Shown: one piece after another, positions 1 through 8,395 of the stretch | Layout: each line of letters begins with the position of its first letter | Numbering within the stretch: position 1 is the stretch's first letter | Assembly: GCA_031547595.1 (NCBI GenBank) | Contig: JAVBRU010000017.1 | Span: 1 to 64,000 of the forward strand | Direction: 5' to 3' | Length of the DNA stretch: 64,000 nucleotides | From: JAVBRU01 sp031547595 | GTDB taxonomy: Bacteria > Bacillota > Clostridia > Christensenellales > Aristaeellaceae | Program-made: the position numbers and the translations under genes | The notes under the pieces: model-generated | Told to the model about the DNA's origin: nothing | Seen by the model: only the letters and a program-made list of their open reading frames with translations | Databases searched by the model: none

Positions 1-166
1 GTTCGATACCGATGGCGCTGGCCAGATCACTGGCGCAGGATACGCCGCCGTTTGCGCCCACAGCGCCGGTGTTAAAGGTAACGCCGGGCAAGGACTCGGC
101 AAAAGATGGCACAAGCAGCGTCATCGCCAGCAACAGGGACAGCACGAGGGATAAGAGCTTTTTCAT
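1..166 (-). CDS. 5' end of a secreted protein, cut by window edge
   Basis: The first 55 codons of a minus-strand gene run off the left edge. The N terminus MKKLLSLVLSLLLAMTLLVP is a signal peptide (two Lys, a hydrophobic core, then SFA-E as a likely signal peptidase I site). No lipobox cysteine is visible. The mature part opens with a Gly/Ala/Ser-rich stretch (LPGVTFNTGAVGANGGVS). A ribosome binding site (GGAAAGGA) lies about 8 nt upstream of the ATG. The family cannot be told from this fragment. It lies downstream of the 293-1516 gene on the same strand, separated from it by a terminator. Confidence 0.6.
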   Translation of the reverse strand, partial: MKKLLSLVLSLLLAMTLLVPSFAESLPGVTFNTGAVGANGGVSCASDLASAIGIE

Positions 167-225
167 GTTAGTCTTTTCCTTTCCAGACATTAGGATGTTT
201 AACAAGTTCGCAGAAATAAGAGGAA

Positions 226-259
226 GCCTCCTCTTTGCTCGAGCAAGCAAAGAGGAGGC
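226..259 (-). terminator. Intrinsic terminator of the 293-1516 gene
   Basis: A perfect 14-bp stem (226-239 with 246-259) with a 6-nt loop is followed on the minus strand by a T-rich run (TTCCTCTTATTTCT). It lies 34 nt past the stop of the duplicated-domain protein and before the next minus-strand start at 166. Confidence 0.8.
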
Positions 260-292
260 CGCCTGCTCCTAAGCTTGAGTTACTGTTAACAA

Positions 293-1516
293 TTATTCAG
301 CAACGGGAGTGACATACAGGATGTCATACAGCGTGAAGCCGCCAAGGCCGGGCGTAATGCCATCTACACGGCCATCCACGAAGCCGATGAAGCACTCGTC
401 CAGCTTTTCAGCCTTCACTTCATGCGTATAGCCATCCGCGCATGTGAACAGATACGCATCCGCTTCCACCATGCCAATCTTGGCAAAAATGTCGGCAACC
501 GCTACGTTCTCGCTGCCTTCGGGCAGGAAGAAGAAAGCGTCTTCAGAGAGGATGTAGTAGCCGGCATTTTGCACGCCAGCGTTGCGGGGCTGCACCTGGC
601 CCAGGGTGAAGGGGTGGGTGGCCTTGGGGCTGGTCATCGCGATGTACTTCTGCGCAAACAGCTCGTAAGAATCGTTCATGGTATAGCCATCGGTATACGC
701 AATGGTCTTCACGGTTTCGCAGGGGGTGACTTCGTGCTTGGCCAGCAGTTCTGCTACGGAATACGCATCATACAGGGTGCCGCCAAAGTTGGTCACTTCG
801 GGGGCTTCGGTGTCGTACACGCCTTCGGCGTTGACAAACACGGTGATCTTGTTGATGCCTTCTACGGGCTCGCTGCCTTCTTTGGTGCCAGCGGGCACGA
901 TGTAGCGGATGTCAAAGAGCGTATAGCTGCCAAGGCCGGGCAGAACGCCGTCTACGCGTTCGTCCACGAACTCAATGAAGCACTGGTCGATCTTGTCGGC
1001 AGCAACCTTAACGGTGTAACCATCTGCAGCAATGAATTCATAGGCGTCGGCTTTCGCCATGCCGATGTCTTCAAACAGCTCGGATACGTCCCAGCCGTCT
1101 TCCTGCATGAACAACACCGCTTCGTAGCCCACCGTGATGTAGCCCATGTACTGGACGGCGGTGGTCATCTTTTGGGTGGGGCCGCACACTACGTCATACA
1201 GATCATCATACATCAGGCTGATGTATTTTTCGGACATGGTGGCGAAGGTATCGGCGGAATCGGTGTAATAGTCGGTATACGCAACAACGGATACCTGATC
1301 GTCATCGGCGGGAATGAACCAGAAGTTGTCTTCGGCAAACTGGCCAAAGTTCCAGCAATCCAGCCAGTAAGCGTTGTAGCGCTGAGAAGAAACTTCCAGG
1401 CCTTCAAAAGCGTTGTTGAGAACGATGAGGCGTTCCACGCCTTCGCCTTCGGCCAGGGCAGGGATGGCAGAGAGAACCAGCAGCATGGCCATCACGAGAG
1501 CAAGAACCTTTTTCAT
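293..1516 (-). CDS. Secreted protein with an internally duplicated domain
   Basis: This is a 407-aa exported protein of unknown function. The signal peptide is residues 1-22 (MKKVLALVMAMLLVLSAIPALA). The mature protein holds two copies of one domain, roughly residues 80-215 and 265-405. Paired landmarks are AYTDYYT/AYTDGYT, IGMAKADAYEF/IGMVEADAYLF, ADGYTVKV/ADGYTHEV, DQCFIEFVDERVDG/DECFIGFVDGRVDG and PGLGSYTLFDIRYIVP/PGLGGFTLYDILYVTP. The ADGY-then-hydrophobic pattern faintly resembles the sulfite-oxidase-like molybdopterin-binding fold, but I see no cofactor ligand, so this is weak. The RBS is AGGGAGG. An extended -10 promoter lies upstream and a terminator downstream, so the gene is probably monocistronic. 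Confidence 0.8.
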   Translation of the reverse strand: MKKVLALVMAMLLVLSAIPALAEGEGVERLIVLNNAFEGLEVSSQRYNAYWLDCWNFGQFAEDNFWFIPADDDQVSVVAYTDYYTDSADTFATMSEKYISLMYDDLYDVVCGPTQKMTTAVQYMGYITVGYEAVLFMQEDGWDVSELFEDIGMAKADAYEFIAADGYTVKVAADKIDQCFIEFVDERVDGVLPGLGSYTLFDIRYIVPAGTKEGSEPVEGINKITVFVNAEGVYDTEAPEVTNFGGTLYDAYSVAELLAKHEVTPCETVKTIAYTDGYTMNDSYELFAQKYIAMTSPKATHPFTLGQVQPRNAGVQNAGYYILSEDAFFFLPEGSENVAVADIFAKIGMVEADAYLFTCADGYTHEVKAEKLDECFIGFVDGRVDGITPGLGGFTLYDILYVTPVAE

Positions 1517-1553
1517 AACGCGACCTCCCTAAAATATGCTATTTGGTATCTGC

Positions 1554-1562
1554 ATTATAGCA
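1554..1562 (-). promoter_or_regulatory. Extended -10 promoter for the 293-1516 gene
   Basis: The minus strand reads TGCTATAAT, an extended -10 element (TGn plus TATAAT), 38 nt before the start codon. No good -35 hexamer is visible at 17 nt, as is common for extended -10 promoters. Confidence 0.5.
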
Positions 1563-1672
1563 TAATAGTTTTCAAAAATCCATTACAAATTTCGAACTAT
1601 TTCAGATAAAACAAAGAAAACGCAATCAATATGCACGAAATTCTTCCAATATCGAGCAAAAAATGTCACGAA

Positions 1673-2707
1673 CTATTTCAAAAGTTTTTCCAGCTGCTGC
1701 AGGTATTGTGTCAAGGCCTCTTCGTTGCGTTCGTAGTACAAGCGGTTGCCCTGCTTGTTCAGGAACAGCAAATCCACAGACAACAGCGCCGCCATATGGT
1801 AGCTGATGGTAGCACCGGTGAGGCCCAGGGTGCGTGCCAGCTCGCTGCTGTAATACGTGCGCTCTTTCAACAGGCGCAGAATGTCCATCTTGGTGGGGTC
1901 AGCCAGAGTTTTAAGGAATTCTGCGAACTGATTTTGCCTTACTTCGTTGCGATGGCTGATCTGCTGCATGGGGAACACGCCGCAGCCCACAAACACGTGA
2001 ATGGCTTTGTCATCGTCAATGCCGTGCATGCTGATGCTGTTAAGCCGCTCTAAGGAGGGGTAGAGGATATAGTCGTTTTCTCCGTCAATGCGCAACCCTA
2101 AATCCTCAAACAACTGATGGCCCTCCTGCATTTGCCTTTCAAGCGCACGGTGCAGTTTTTTTAGCAGGCTGTCAAACGTTGGCCGCAGCGCTTTTAACAC
2201 ATCCACAGTGGCGCGGATTTTTTCATCATATATAGCCTGGTAGTATTCCATGCTGCTTAGCAGGCGCAGCGCATTGTACTTTTCTTCTGCATTCATTGCA
2301 GTATGCATGTCGATATAGTCCATAAATGCTGCATCGCTTGCAAAGCCGTTCGTGGGGGGATTGATGTTTTCCTCCTCTGTAAACAAGCGCGCAATCGTGA
2401 CCCGTGGGTCTTCCGCGGCAAACAGGGTGCGCTGAAAAAGCACCATAGCTAGCGGAGCGGTTTCCTCCCGCGAGAAGAAAAGCATTTTGCACTGCGGAGA
2501 GTCCATCGAAACTGCCTTTGCCACGGCCTGTTCCAAAGCAATGGTGGGAGCGCATATTTCTTCGCGTTCTTGCTCCGTCATATGGCGGACGGTGCGGGAC
2601 GCTTTTTCCCGCACCATCTTTTCTATGGTGTCACCATTGCCAAGGGAAGCCAAAACAAAAAACGCATCTGCTTCTAAGTTTGGTTCTTGCAGGATGGTGA
2701 TGCTCAT
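1673..2707 (-). CDS. ArsR-type winged-helix regulator with long N-terminal domain
   Basis: This 344-aa protein has a C-terminal ArsR-like winged helix at about residues 262-344 (DPTKMDILRLLKE, SSELARTLGLTGATISYHM, then the wing GNRLYYERNEEA). The N-terminal ~250 residues have no motif I recognise and make the protein three times longer than a classical ArsR. It is the last gene of an exporter operon: its ATG overlaps the stop of the upstream ABC gene by 4 nt, so translation is probably coupled. It is likely the repressor of that exporter, binding the inverted repeat over the operon promoter. The ligand is unknown, and no metal-binding Cys motif is seen in the helix region. Confidence 0.8.
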   Translation of the reverse strand: MSITILQEPNLEADAFFVLASLGNGDTIEKMVREKASRTVRHMTEQEREEICAPTIALEQAVAKAVSMDSPQCKMLFFSREETAPLAMVLFQRTLFAAEDPRVTIARLFTEEENINPPTNGFASDAAFMDYIDMHTAMNAEEKYNALRLLSSMEYYQAIYDEKIRATVDVLKALRPTFDSLLKKLHRALERQMQEGHQLFEDLGLRIDGENDYILYPSLERLNSISMHGIDDDKAIHVFVGCGVFPMQQISHRNEVRQNQFAEFLKTLADPTKMDILRLLKERTYYSSELARTLGLTGATISYHMAALLSVDLLFLNKQGNRLYYERNEEALTQYLQQLEKLLK

Positions 2708-4455
2708 GATGCCTTCGCCTCCTTATTCCATAGCCGTGCGTACTCGCCGCCCTGCTCAAGCAGGTCACCGGCGTTGCCTTGCTCAACAATATTGCCGTCC
2801 TTCAGCACCACAACGGTGTCGGCATGCAGGGTTTGGTGGAGGTTGTGGGTGACCATCAGTACAGTATATTTTTCTCGCAGGGTTTCTATGGTTTTCATCA
2901 AAGCCTGCTCAGATTGCGCATCCAGGGCGGCGGTGGCCTCATCCAGCACCAACACAGGCGCTTTGCGCACCAGCGCCCGCGCGATGGCAATACGCTGCTT
3001 TTGCCCGCCGGACAGTGCGGCACCGCGTTCTCCGCAGGGAGTATCAAAGCCTTGCGGGAGCGCCTTGATAAATGTATAGGCCCCGGCTTCCCGGGCTGCC
3101 TGCTCAATTTCCTGATGTGTAGCGCCGGGGCGTCCCAGCGCGATGTTTTCCCGGATGCTCATGTCAAACAGCTTGCAGCTTTGGTCGACCATCGCAAACT
3201 GGCTGCGCCACTGCGCAGCGGGCACAACGCCCAGCTGCAGGTTGCCCATATGCACCGGCAACACACCGCGTTCATACAGCCCGGTCAGCAGCCGCAGCAG
3301 GGTTGACTTACCGCTGCCGCTCTCTCCTACAAAGGCAATGGTGGTTAGAGGCTGAATGTCAACAGAAACGCCACGCAGGGTTTCTTCTTTGGCATCCGCA
3401 TACGCGAAGTGCAGGTCACTGATGCGAAGCGCGCTGTTGCCGTCCCAGGCAACAGAAACCCGCTTTTCATCCACGGCATGGATGGCGGTGCTTTTGTCAA
3501 TCAGCATGCACACGCGGCGCGCGGCGGCAAGGGGCGCTTGCACACCGGCCCAGGCCGCTCCCAAATAGGACATTCCATATCCCACGGAAAAGCATAGCGA
3601 CGGCACCATCATCAGCGTAGCAAAATCCAGGCGACCGGTGGCCACCAGATATCCGCCAACGCCCAACACCCCCGCCAGCGACAGCCAGCTTTGCAGGTTG
3701 GTCATCATGTTTTGAAGGGTCAAGATGGTTGCTTCCTTATAAGACAGCTTCAGCATGGCTCTGTTTTCCTCGTCAAATGCTTGCAGCGCTTTTTCCTGCA
3801 AGCCAAAGGCGCGGATGGCCACAGCACCGGTGATCAGGCCGGACACATGCCGTACAGACCTTGCATTAGCATCCAGCCGCGTATGGGCAATACGCTCCAG
3901 CGCGGGGGCAAACCGGCTTTGTACTGCTAGGCCAATCAGCCCCATAGCCAGGCTGACAAGGCCCAGACGGTAATCCATCACAAAGATCGATAAACCGGAA
4001 AGAACAATAGCAGATAAACAGCTGAGCAGCCCCGACAGGCTGTTGGTCGCCAGGTTTATGGCCATGTCTGCCTCTGTGTTGATGGCGGCAATACCCTGGC
4101 TGGAATGCTGCCCACTTTCCATACCGGCTGTCACAAAGCTATGAAAGAGACTCTTTTTAAGCCTTTTTTGGATTTTTAATGAGCCTATGATATAGTGGTA
4201 TACAGCAATGGCAAGCAAGAGAAAATAAGAAACCATCACAGCGATGCTGATCATGCCCGTTTTCAATACGGCCTGGAGGCTGCCTGCCATGATGTTGGCA
4301 GTGAGGCCGCCCATCAGCAGCGAGAACATCAGGGAGCTGTTAAACCCCTGGCTGCTATACATATACAGGCACACCAGATAGCGCAGCCGAAACCCCTTTG
4401 TAAACCCAAATATTCGGCGCAGTGCGGCCTTTTTGCTGACGGTTTCAGTTTGCAT
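2704..4455 (-). CDS. ABC exporter half-transporter, second subunit
   Basis: This is an ABC transporter with a fused membrane domain (about 583 aa). Six membrane segments occupy about residues 20-320. The ATPase domain follows, with Walker A GESGSGKST (~373), signature LSGGQKQR (~478), Walker B VLVLDEAT (~499) and a switch histidine in VMVTHNL. I chose the ATG at 4455 (MQTETVSKK), which has AGGAGG 9 nt upstream and overlaps the preceding stop by 11 nt; a longer frame reaches 4485. With the preceding gene it forms a heterodimeric exporter of the multidrug/peptide type. The substrate is unknown. Confidence 0.9.
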   Translation of the reverse strand: MQTETVSKKAALRRIFGFTKGFRLRYLVCLYMYSSQGFNSSLMFSLLMGGLTANIMAGSLQAVLKTGMISIAVMVSYFLLLAIAVYHYIIGSLKIQKRLKKSLFHSFVTAGMESGQHSSQGIAAINTEADMAINLATNSLSGLLSCLSAIVLSGLSIFVMDYRLGLVSLAMGLIGLAVQSRFAPALERIAHTRLDANARSVRHVSGLITGAVAIRAFGLQEKALQAFDEENRAMLKLSYKEATILTLQNMMTNLQSWLSLAGVLGVGGYLVATGRLDFATLMMVPSLCFSVGYGMSYLGAAWAGVQAPLAAARRVCMLIDKSTAIHAVDEKRVSVAWDGNSALRISDLHFAYADAKEETLRGVSVDIQPLTTIAFVGESGSGKSTLLRLLTGLYERGVLPVHMGNLQLGVVPAAQWRSQFAMVDQSCKLFDMSIRENIALGRPGATHQEIEQAAREAGAYTFIKALPQGFDTPCGERGAALSGGQKQRIAIARALVRKAPVLVLDEATAALDAQSEQALMKTIETLREKYTVLMVTHNLHQTLHADTVVVLKDGNIVEQGNAGDLLEQGGEYARLWNKEAKAS

Positions 4456-6172
4456 ACTGTTCTTCCTCCTTGCTCTGGCGCTCATACATCGCGTGGAAGC
4501 GCGTCCCGTCCCGCATCAGCTGTTCGAACGTGCCGCTTTCCACAATGTGACCCTGATCCATTAAATAGATACAGTCCACATCCTGTACGGCGGCCAGCCG
4601 GTGGGCTACGGTGATCATCGTTTTACCTTTGATGCCGCGCAATTGATCCAGAATGTGCTTTTCCGTGGCCAAATCCAGCGCGGAAGTCGCTTCGTCCATC
4701 AAAAGGATTGGCGTATCGTAGTACAACGCACGTGCAATGGCAATGCGCTGCTTTTGCCCTCCGGAAAGGTTTTCGCCAAACTCTGCCACCGGCGTATCCA
4801 CACCCTCTGCCAGGGTTTTGATAAACGGCGTCAGTCCTGCGCCCTCCAGCGCAAATGCAAGGCGCGCCGCGTCGGCTTTGGCAGGCTCGTCTTTGCCGAT
4901 GATGTTTTGCAAAATGCTCTCCGCAAACAAGTGATTGTCCTGCGGCACATAGGCGATGTGCCGCCGCGCATCCAGCACAGACAAACCTTCCTGCCCAAAC
5001 CACCGCATGCTGCCGCTTTCCGGCGGATACAGCCCCAGCATTAATTTGGCCAGTGTGCTTTTGCCGCATCCGCTGGCGCCAACAAGCGCGATATGCGTGC
5101 CTTGGGGGATGGTCAAAGAGACGTCTGAGAGCACGGGATGCTCTTGATCGTATGAAAAAGACACATGTTCGATGGTCAGCGCCGTTTGTGAGGCAGCTTT
5201 CACACCTTCTTCTTCGGCTTGCCAGGGTTCGTCAGAATTATCCAGCAGCTGTTTGCCGCTGCCTTGCTGCTGTTTGATCATGCCCAGCTGCTGCGACAAT
5301 GCCTGCAGCCAGGTGTTGGCTTCCGTGGCCAAGGTGGCGAATACCACAAAATCGCCAATGCCGATCAAGGCATTGACAGCCTGCGCCGCACCGCCCACAT
5401 GCGCCCATAACGTGGGAAGAAAGCTGGCGCACACGCCGATCACAATCAACTTCACAAAAACCTTGCTGCGGTAAGCATCAGCCTCAAAATAATCCTGATA
5501 AGCAGCCATATACCTTTCTTCCATAGCGCCCTCCAGGCCATAAGAGAGCACCAGCGATGTGTTTTGCAGGCAGTCATTCACCACATCGTTAAAAACGCCG
5601 CGTTTTTGGGACCGCAAAACAGTGAGCGGCTCAATGGGCTTGGCCATACGAATCTGCAAGTAGGTGAGGGGAGGATACAGCGCAAAAAAGATCAGCGTCA
5701 GCCACACATTGATGCGTACCATAAAAACCGCTGATATGATCAGTGTGATGCCGCCTGATAATACGCTGAGAAAATTGCCTGTCAACAGCTCTGCAGCGTT
5801 GGGAAGGTCGTTGCTGTATAATGACAGCAGATTCCCTGTGTTTTTTCTGGCAAGGTGCGGGTATGCAATGTGCGCAATGTGCTTTGCAAAGCGCTGGCGA
5901 AACACATAACCAATTTTGCCGTCCATGTGTTTTTCAAGCAGCGTGGCAAGCGCACTGAAAGTAAGTTTCACCGCCGTAAATCCGGCCATGACCAGCAGAA
6001 TATGCAAAAGGCCATCCAAATCTCCTGCAATGGCAGTTTCGCTGATTGTGCCTGTCGTTTGGGTGACCAATACGTTGCTGAGTGCCGCCAATAAAGAGAG
6101 CAGAAGATACACGATCAAAAACCGCACATAATGAACTTGATGGCGTTTGGTTAGACCACGTAAGACGTTCAT
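4445..6172 (-). CDS. ABC exporter half-transporter, first subunit
   Basis: This 575-aa membrane-ATPase fusion is the partner of the next gene. Membrane segments lie at about residues 15-300. Walker A is GASGCGKST (~362), the signature LSGGQKQR (~465), Walker B ILLMDEAT (~487) and the switch region TVAHRLAA. The start is the ATG at 6172, behind an excellent Shine-Dalgarno (AGGAGGTGAT). It is the first gene of a three-gene operon (exporter A, exporter B, ArsR-like regulator) with overlapping stops and starts. Its promoter carries an inverted repeat, so the operon is probably auto-repressed. Confidence 0.9.
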   Translation of the reverse strand: MNVLRGLTKRHQVHYVRFLIVYLLLSLLAALSNVLVTQTTGTISETAIAGDLDGLLHILLVMAGFTAVKLTFSALATLLEKHMDGKIGYVFRQRFAKHIAHIAYPHLARKNTGNLLSLYSNDLPNAAELLTGNFLSVLSGGITLIISAVFMVRINVWLTLIFFALYPPLTYLQIRMAKPIEPLTVLRSQKRGVFNDVVNDCLQNTSLVLSYGLEGAMEERYMAAYQDYFEADAYRSKVFVKLIVIGVCASFLPTLWAHVGGAAQAVNALIGIGDFVVFATLATEANTWLQALSQQLGMIKQQQGSGKQLLDNSDEPWQAEEEGVKAASQTALTIEHVSFSYDQEHPVLSDVSLTIPQGTHIALVGASGCGKSTLAKLMLGLYPPESGSMRWFGQEGLSVLDARRHIAYVPQDNHLFAESILQNIIGKDEPAKADAARLAFALEGAGLTPFIKTLAEGVDTPVAEFGENLSGGQKQRIAIARALYYDTPILLMDEATSALDLATEKHILDQLRGIKGKTMITVAHRLAAVQDVDCIYLMDQGHIVESGTFEQLMRDGTRFHAMYERQSKEEEQYAN

Positions 6173-6202
6173 CAAACATCACCTCCTGTTTTGTATGGCA
6201 AT

Positions 6203-6231
6203 AATCTAACACGACATTAGATGGATGTCAA
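6203..6231 (-). promoter_or_regulatory. Promoter and candidate operator of the exporter operon
   Basis: On the minus strand, TTGACA (6226-6231), a 17-nt spacer and TAGATT (6203-6208) form a sigma-A promoter. An inverted repeat ATCTAA-7 nt-TTAGAT (6204-6222) covers the -10 and spacer. That is where the ArsR-type repressor encoded at the end of the operon could bind. Confidence 0.7.
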
Positions 6232-6237
6232 TAGAAA

Positions 6238-6258
6238 ATCCCCGCAACATGCGGGGAT
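6238..6258 (-). terminator. Terminator after the Fpg/Nei-like gene
   Basis: A perfect 9-bp stem (ATCCCCGCA with TGCGGGGAT) and a 3-nt loop are followed on the minus strand by TTTTCTATTG. It ends directly against the -35 box of the exporter operon. Confidence 0.7.
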
Positions 6259-6275
6259 GATCGTACATATGCTGT

Positions 6276-7103
6276 TTATTTTTCCTGGCAACCGGGGCAA
6301 TAGTATACGCTGCCGCCCATGTAGGCTTCCTTCACCAGCACTTCGCCGCAGCGCGGGCAAGGCTTGCCGACAGTCTTTTTGCTCAACAGCGTAGTATAGC
6401 CGCCCTCTTGCCCCAGCAAATCCTTTTCCGTGTCCCGGCCCCCCTGTGCGGTCATATTTTGTAAAGTGGCCTTCACGACGTGGTAGAGGGCTTCCTTCTG
6501 CGCATCCGTCAGTGTGCGTATTTTCTTTTTCGGGTGTAGCCCTGCATTGAACAGAATATCCTGCAGCACGCCATTGCCCAGCCCCGGTATGCGCTGCTGG
6601 GTGGCCAGGAATGCCTTGGCGCTCATTTTTCCGTCATCATCCGCAAACAAAGCGTCAAAGTAGGCGGCATCAAAGGCATCGGAAAGGGGAGAGGGCTTGT
6701 CCGCAGACGCCCTGTAATAGAAATCCTGATCAAGTGCGCCCTCCTCAAAGCACCATAACCCGCCATACATGGCTACTGTGCCAACCAACGCAGAACCATC
6801 CTGAAAGTCCACACGCAGTTGGTGCTTGTCTGGCTTTTTATCCTCTGGCGCGTAGTAGCGCAGGTTCACACCATCACCAAAGTGCAGCATCATATCTTCT
6901 ACTTGAATATTGATGCGACCAGCGAGGGGGTAAGCGTGGCCCACCGTTTTGCTGCGCAGCCTGTCGCCATATGCGGCAGGGTCGCCATAATACCAGGCAA
7001 ATCCATGCGGTGAATAGCCAGCCACAGCATCCGAAATACGCTTGCCAGCGAGCAGGGCGTTGAGTTGTTGTGCAATAACGGCAGCTTCGGGCAGTTCTAA
7101 CAT
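6276..7103 (-). CDS. Fpg/Nei-family DNA glycosylase-like protein without N-terminal proline
   Basis: This 275-aa protein belongs to the base-excision repair family that removes oxidised bases and nicks the backbone. It starts MLELPEAAVIAQQL, matching the family's MPELPEVE opening except that the catalytic Pro2 is Leu, while the Glu at position 3 is kept. The helix-two-turn-helix region reads LATQQRIPGLGNGVLQDILF, and a zinc finger (C249, C252, C269, C272) closes the protein. The start at 7103 has AAGGGGGG upstream; a longer frame (7142) has no better support. Pro2-less members are known in Clostridia and Bacteroidia and are often annotated endonuclease VIII, so lyase chemistry here may differ or be absent. 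Confidence 0.8.
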   Translation of the reverse strand: MLELPEAAVIAQQLNALLAGKRISDAVAGYSPHGFAWYYGDPAAYGDRLRSKTVGHAYPLAGRINIQVEDMMLHFGDGVNLRYYAPEDKKPDKHQLRVDFQDGSALVGTVAMYGGLWCFEEGALDQDFYYRASADKPSPLSDAFDAAYFDALFADDDGKMSAKAFLATQQRIPGLGNGVLQDILFNAGLHPKKKIRTLTDAQKEALYHVVKATLQNMTAQGGRDTEKDLLGQEGGYTTLLSKKTVGKPCPRCGEVLVKEAYMGGSVYYCPGCQEK

Positions 7104-7128
7104 GCTTTGATCCCCCCTTTGTCTTGTT

Positions 7129-7290
7129 AGGGGGTGTTTCAAAAGTCAGGGATGTGCAGGTTCGAGGGGATAAAGTGCCAGTTCAAGGCGGAAAACCGCT
7201 GGAATAGCATCGCTATTTCAAGGTTTGACAACGCAGAAATGGCGCTTCTAGACCCCGAAGATGCATGTCAAGAGTTTTGAAACACACCCT
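7129..7290. repeat. MITE-like imperfect palindromic repeat element
   Basis: The ~160-bp element has terminal inverted repeats: GGGTGTTTCAAAA at the left end and TTTTGAAACACACCC at the right. The symmetry continues inward: TGCAGGTTCGAGGGG on the left matches the reverse complement of the right arm, TGCATCTTCGGGGTC. Internal hairpins are GCGG-AAAA-CCGC (7188-7199) and AATAGC-ATC-GCTATT (7203-7217). It codes for nothing and lies between two genes. This is the structure of a miniature inverted-repeat element or a large REP-type repeat. I did not find a second copy in this window. Confidence 0.6.
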
Positions 7291-7343
7291 TATATCATTC
7301 TATCGTTTGATTGTAAATTCGTCAATATAAGCTTTCATTCTGA

Positions 7344-7372
7344 TTGACAAGCGAAGAAAAATTGTATATAAC
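7344..7372 (+). promoter_or_regulatory. Promoter of the metallo-beta-lactamase-fold gene
   Basis: TTGACA (7344-7349), a 17-nt spacer and TATAAC (7367-7372) lie 42 nt before the start codon at 7414. Confidence 0.65.
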
Positions 7373-7413
7373 GGATATAGAAAGTGGAGTGCTTGAGGGG
7401 GGATTTTTTCGTG

Positions 7414-8277
7414 ATGAAACGTTTTCTGTCAATTTGTGTGATTTTTTTGCTTGTGAGCAGCTTTGCCCAGGCAGAAGTTTTTTTTGACCAGCAGCCGCCC
7501 GAAGGCTTTGGCGATGGCCATACGCTGCGCATGACGGTGTTTCGCACCGGGGAAGCTGATGCCATGCTTTTTCAAACAAAAAATGAAGCGCTGATGGTGG
7601 ACGGTGCGGCGTATAAATGGCGCGAAGACCTGTATAATGCCCTGATTGCGCGCGGCATCACCCACGTAAAATACCTGATCAGCACGCATCCGCATGATGA
7701 CCACATCGAGGGGCTGCGCTGCCTGATGCTGCAGGGCATCACAGCGGAAGCCTTTATGTCGCCCTTCGCAATCGATTTTGAAATTAAGGACGAAACTTTG
7801 CAGCAGCGCGCAGTGCGCCAAGCTGCTGCTAGCGGCATCCCGTTTCAGCAGATTTTTGACGGTGATGTGATCACACTGGAAGATGCCACTTTCCGCGTGT
7901 ACCGCTGGGAGAAGGGCAACACCACCAACAGCAAGTCTGCCATGATCCGTGTGGAATTTGGCGATGCCTCTGTGCTGCTTTGCGCGGATATTACCGGTGA
8001 ATCCCAGCACTTTTTTCTGGGAGAACTGGATCACGAGATTCTGAAGGCAGATATTGTGAAAGCGCCGCACCATGGTATCATTCAGTTTGTGGGCGATTTT
8101 TTGACTGTGGTTGATCCAGCATTTATGTTTATTACCAATTTCAGCAACTCCGGGCAATCCACCGCGAAGCAGGCAAAAGCGCGGGACATCCCCTTCCTGT
8201 ACTCGGGAGACGGCACCATATATCTGGAGACCGATGGAACCGATTGGTATATTTATCAAACATACAGACAATTTTGA
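7414..8277 (+). CDS. Exported metallo-beta-lactamase-fold hydrolase (ComEC C-terminal-like)
   Basis: This is a 287-aa protein with a signal peptide (residues 1-20, MKRFLSICVIFLLVSSFAQA). The metal-binding motif HPHDDHIEG sits near residue 92. Further ligand-region motifs are LLCADITGE (~190) and KAPHHGI (~213). The layout matches free-standing relatives of the ComEC hydrolase domain, which act outside the cytoplasm on unknown, possibly nucleic-acid or phosphoester, substrates. A GTG directly precedes the chosen ATG, so the start could be 3 nt earlier; GAGGGGGG is the RBS. It has its own promoter and no operon partner. Confidence 0.85.
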   Translation: MKRFLSICVIFLLVSSFAQAEVFFDQQPPEGFGDGHTLRMTVFRTGEADAMLFQTKNEALMVDGAAYKWREDLYNALIARGITHVKYLISTHPHDDHIEGLRCLMLQGITAEAFMSPFAIDFEIKDETLQQRAVRQAAASGIPFQQIFDGDVITLEDATFRVYRWEKGNTTNSKSAMIRVEFGDASVLLCADITGESQHFFLGELDHEILKADIVKAPHHGIIQFVGDFLTVVDPAFMFITNFSNSGQSTAKQAKARDIPFLYSGDGTIYLETDGTDWYIYQTYRQF

Positions 8278-8324
8278 CCAAGCACATGTCGTTTTCGGCA
8301 AAAAATGCAGTATAATTTCACGCA

Positions 8325-8353
8325 TTGACAGCCCTTCTTGAGTATGATATGAT
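8325..8353 (+). promoter_or_regulatory. Promoter of feoAB
   Basis: TTGACA (8325-8330), 17 nt and TATGAT (8348-8353) form a strong sigma-A promoter 43 nt before feoA. No clear Fur box was recognised. Confidence 0.75.
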
Positions 8354-8395
8354 CAAGGAGTTAGTTGACACTTACTCTCGAAAGGGGTGCGTGAT

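Noticed and set aside
422..1609. Long plus-strand open frame opposite the duplicated-domain protein
   Set aside because: It is a shadow of the minus-strand gene in a GC-rich region. It has no ribosome binding site, unusual His/Gly/Val-rich composition and no domain, while the opposite frame has a signal peptide and a clear repeat.
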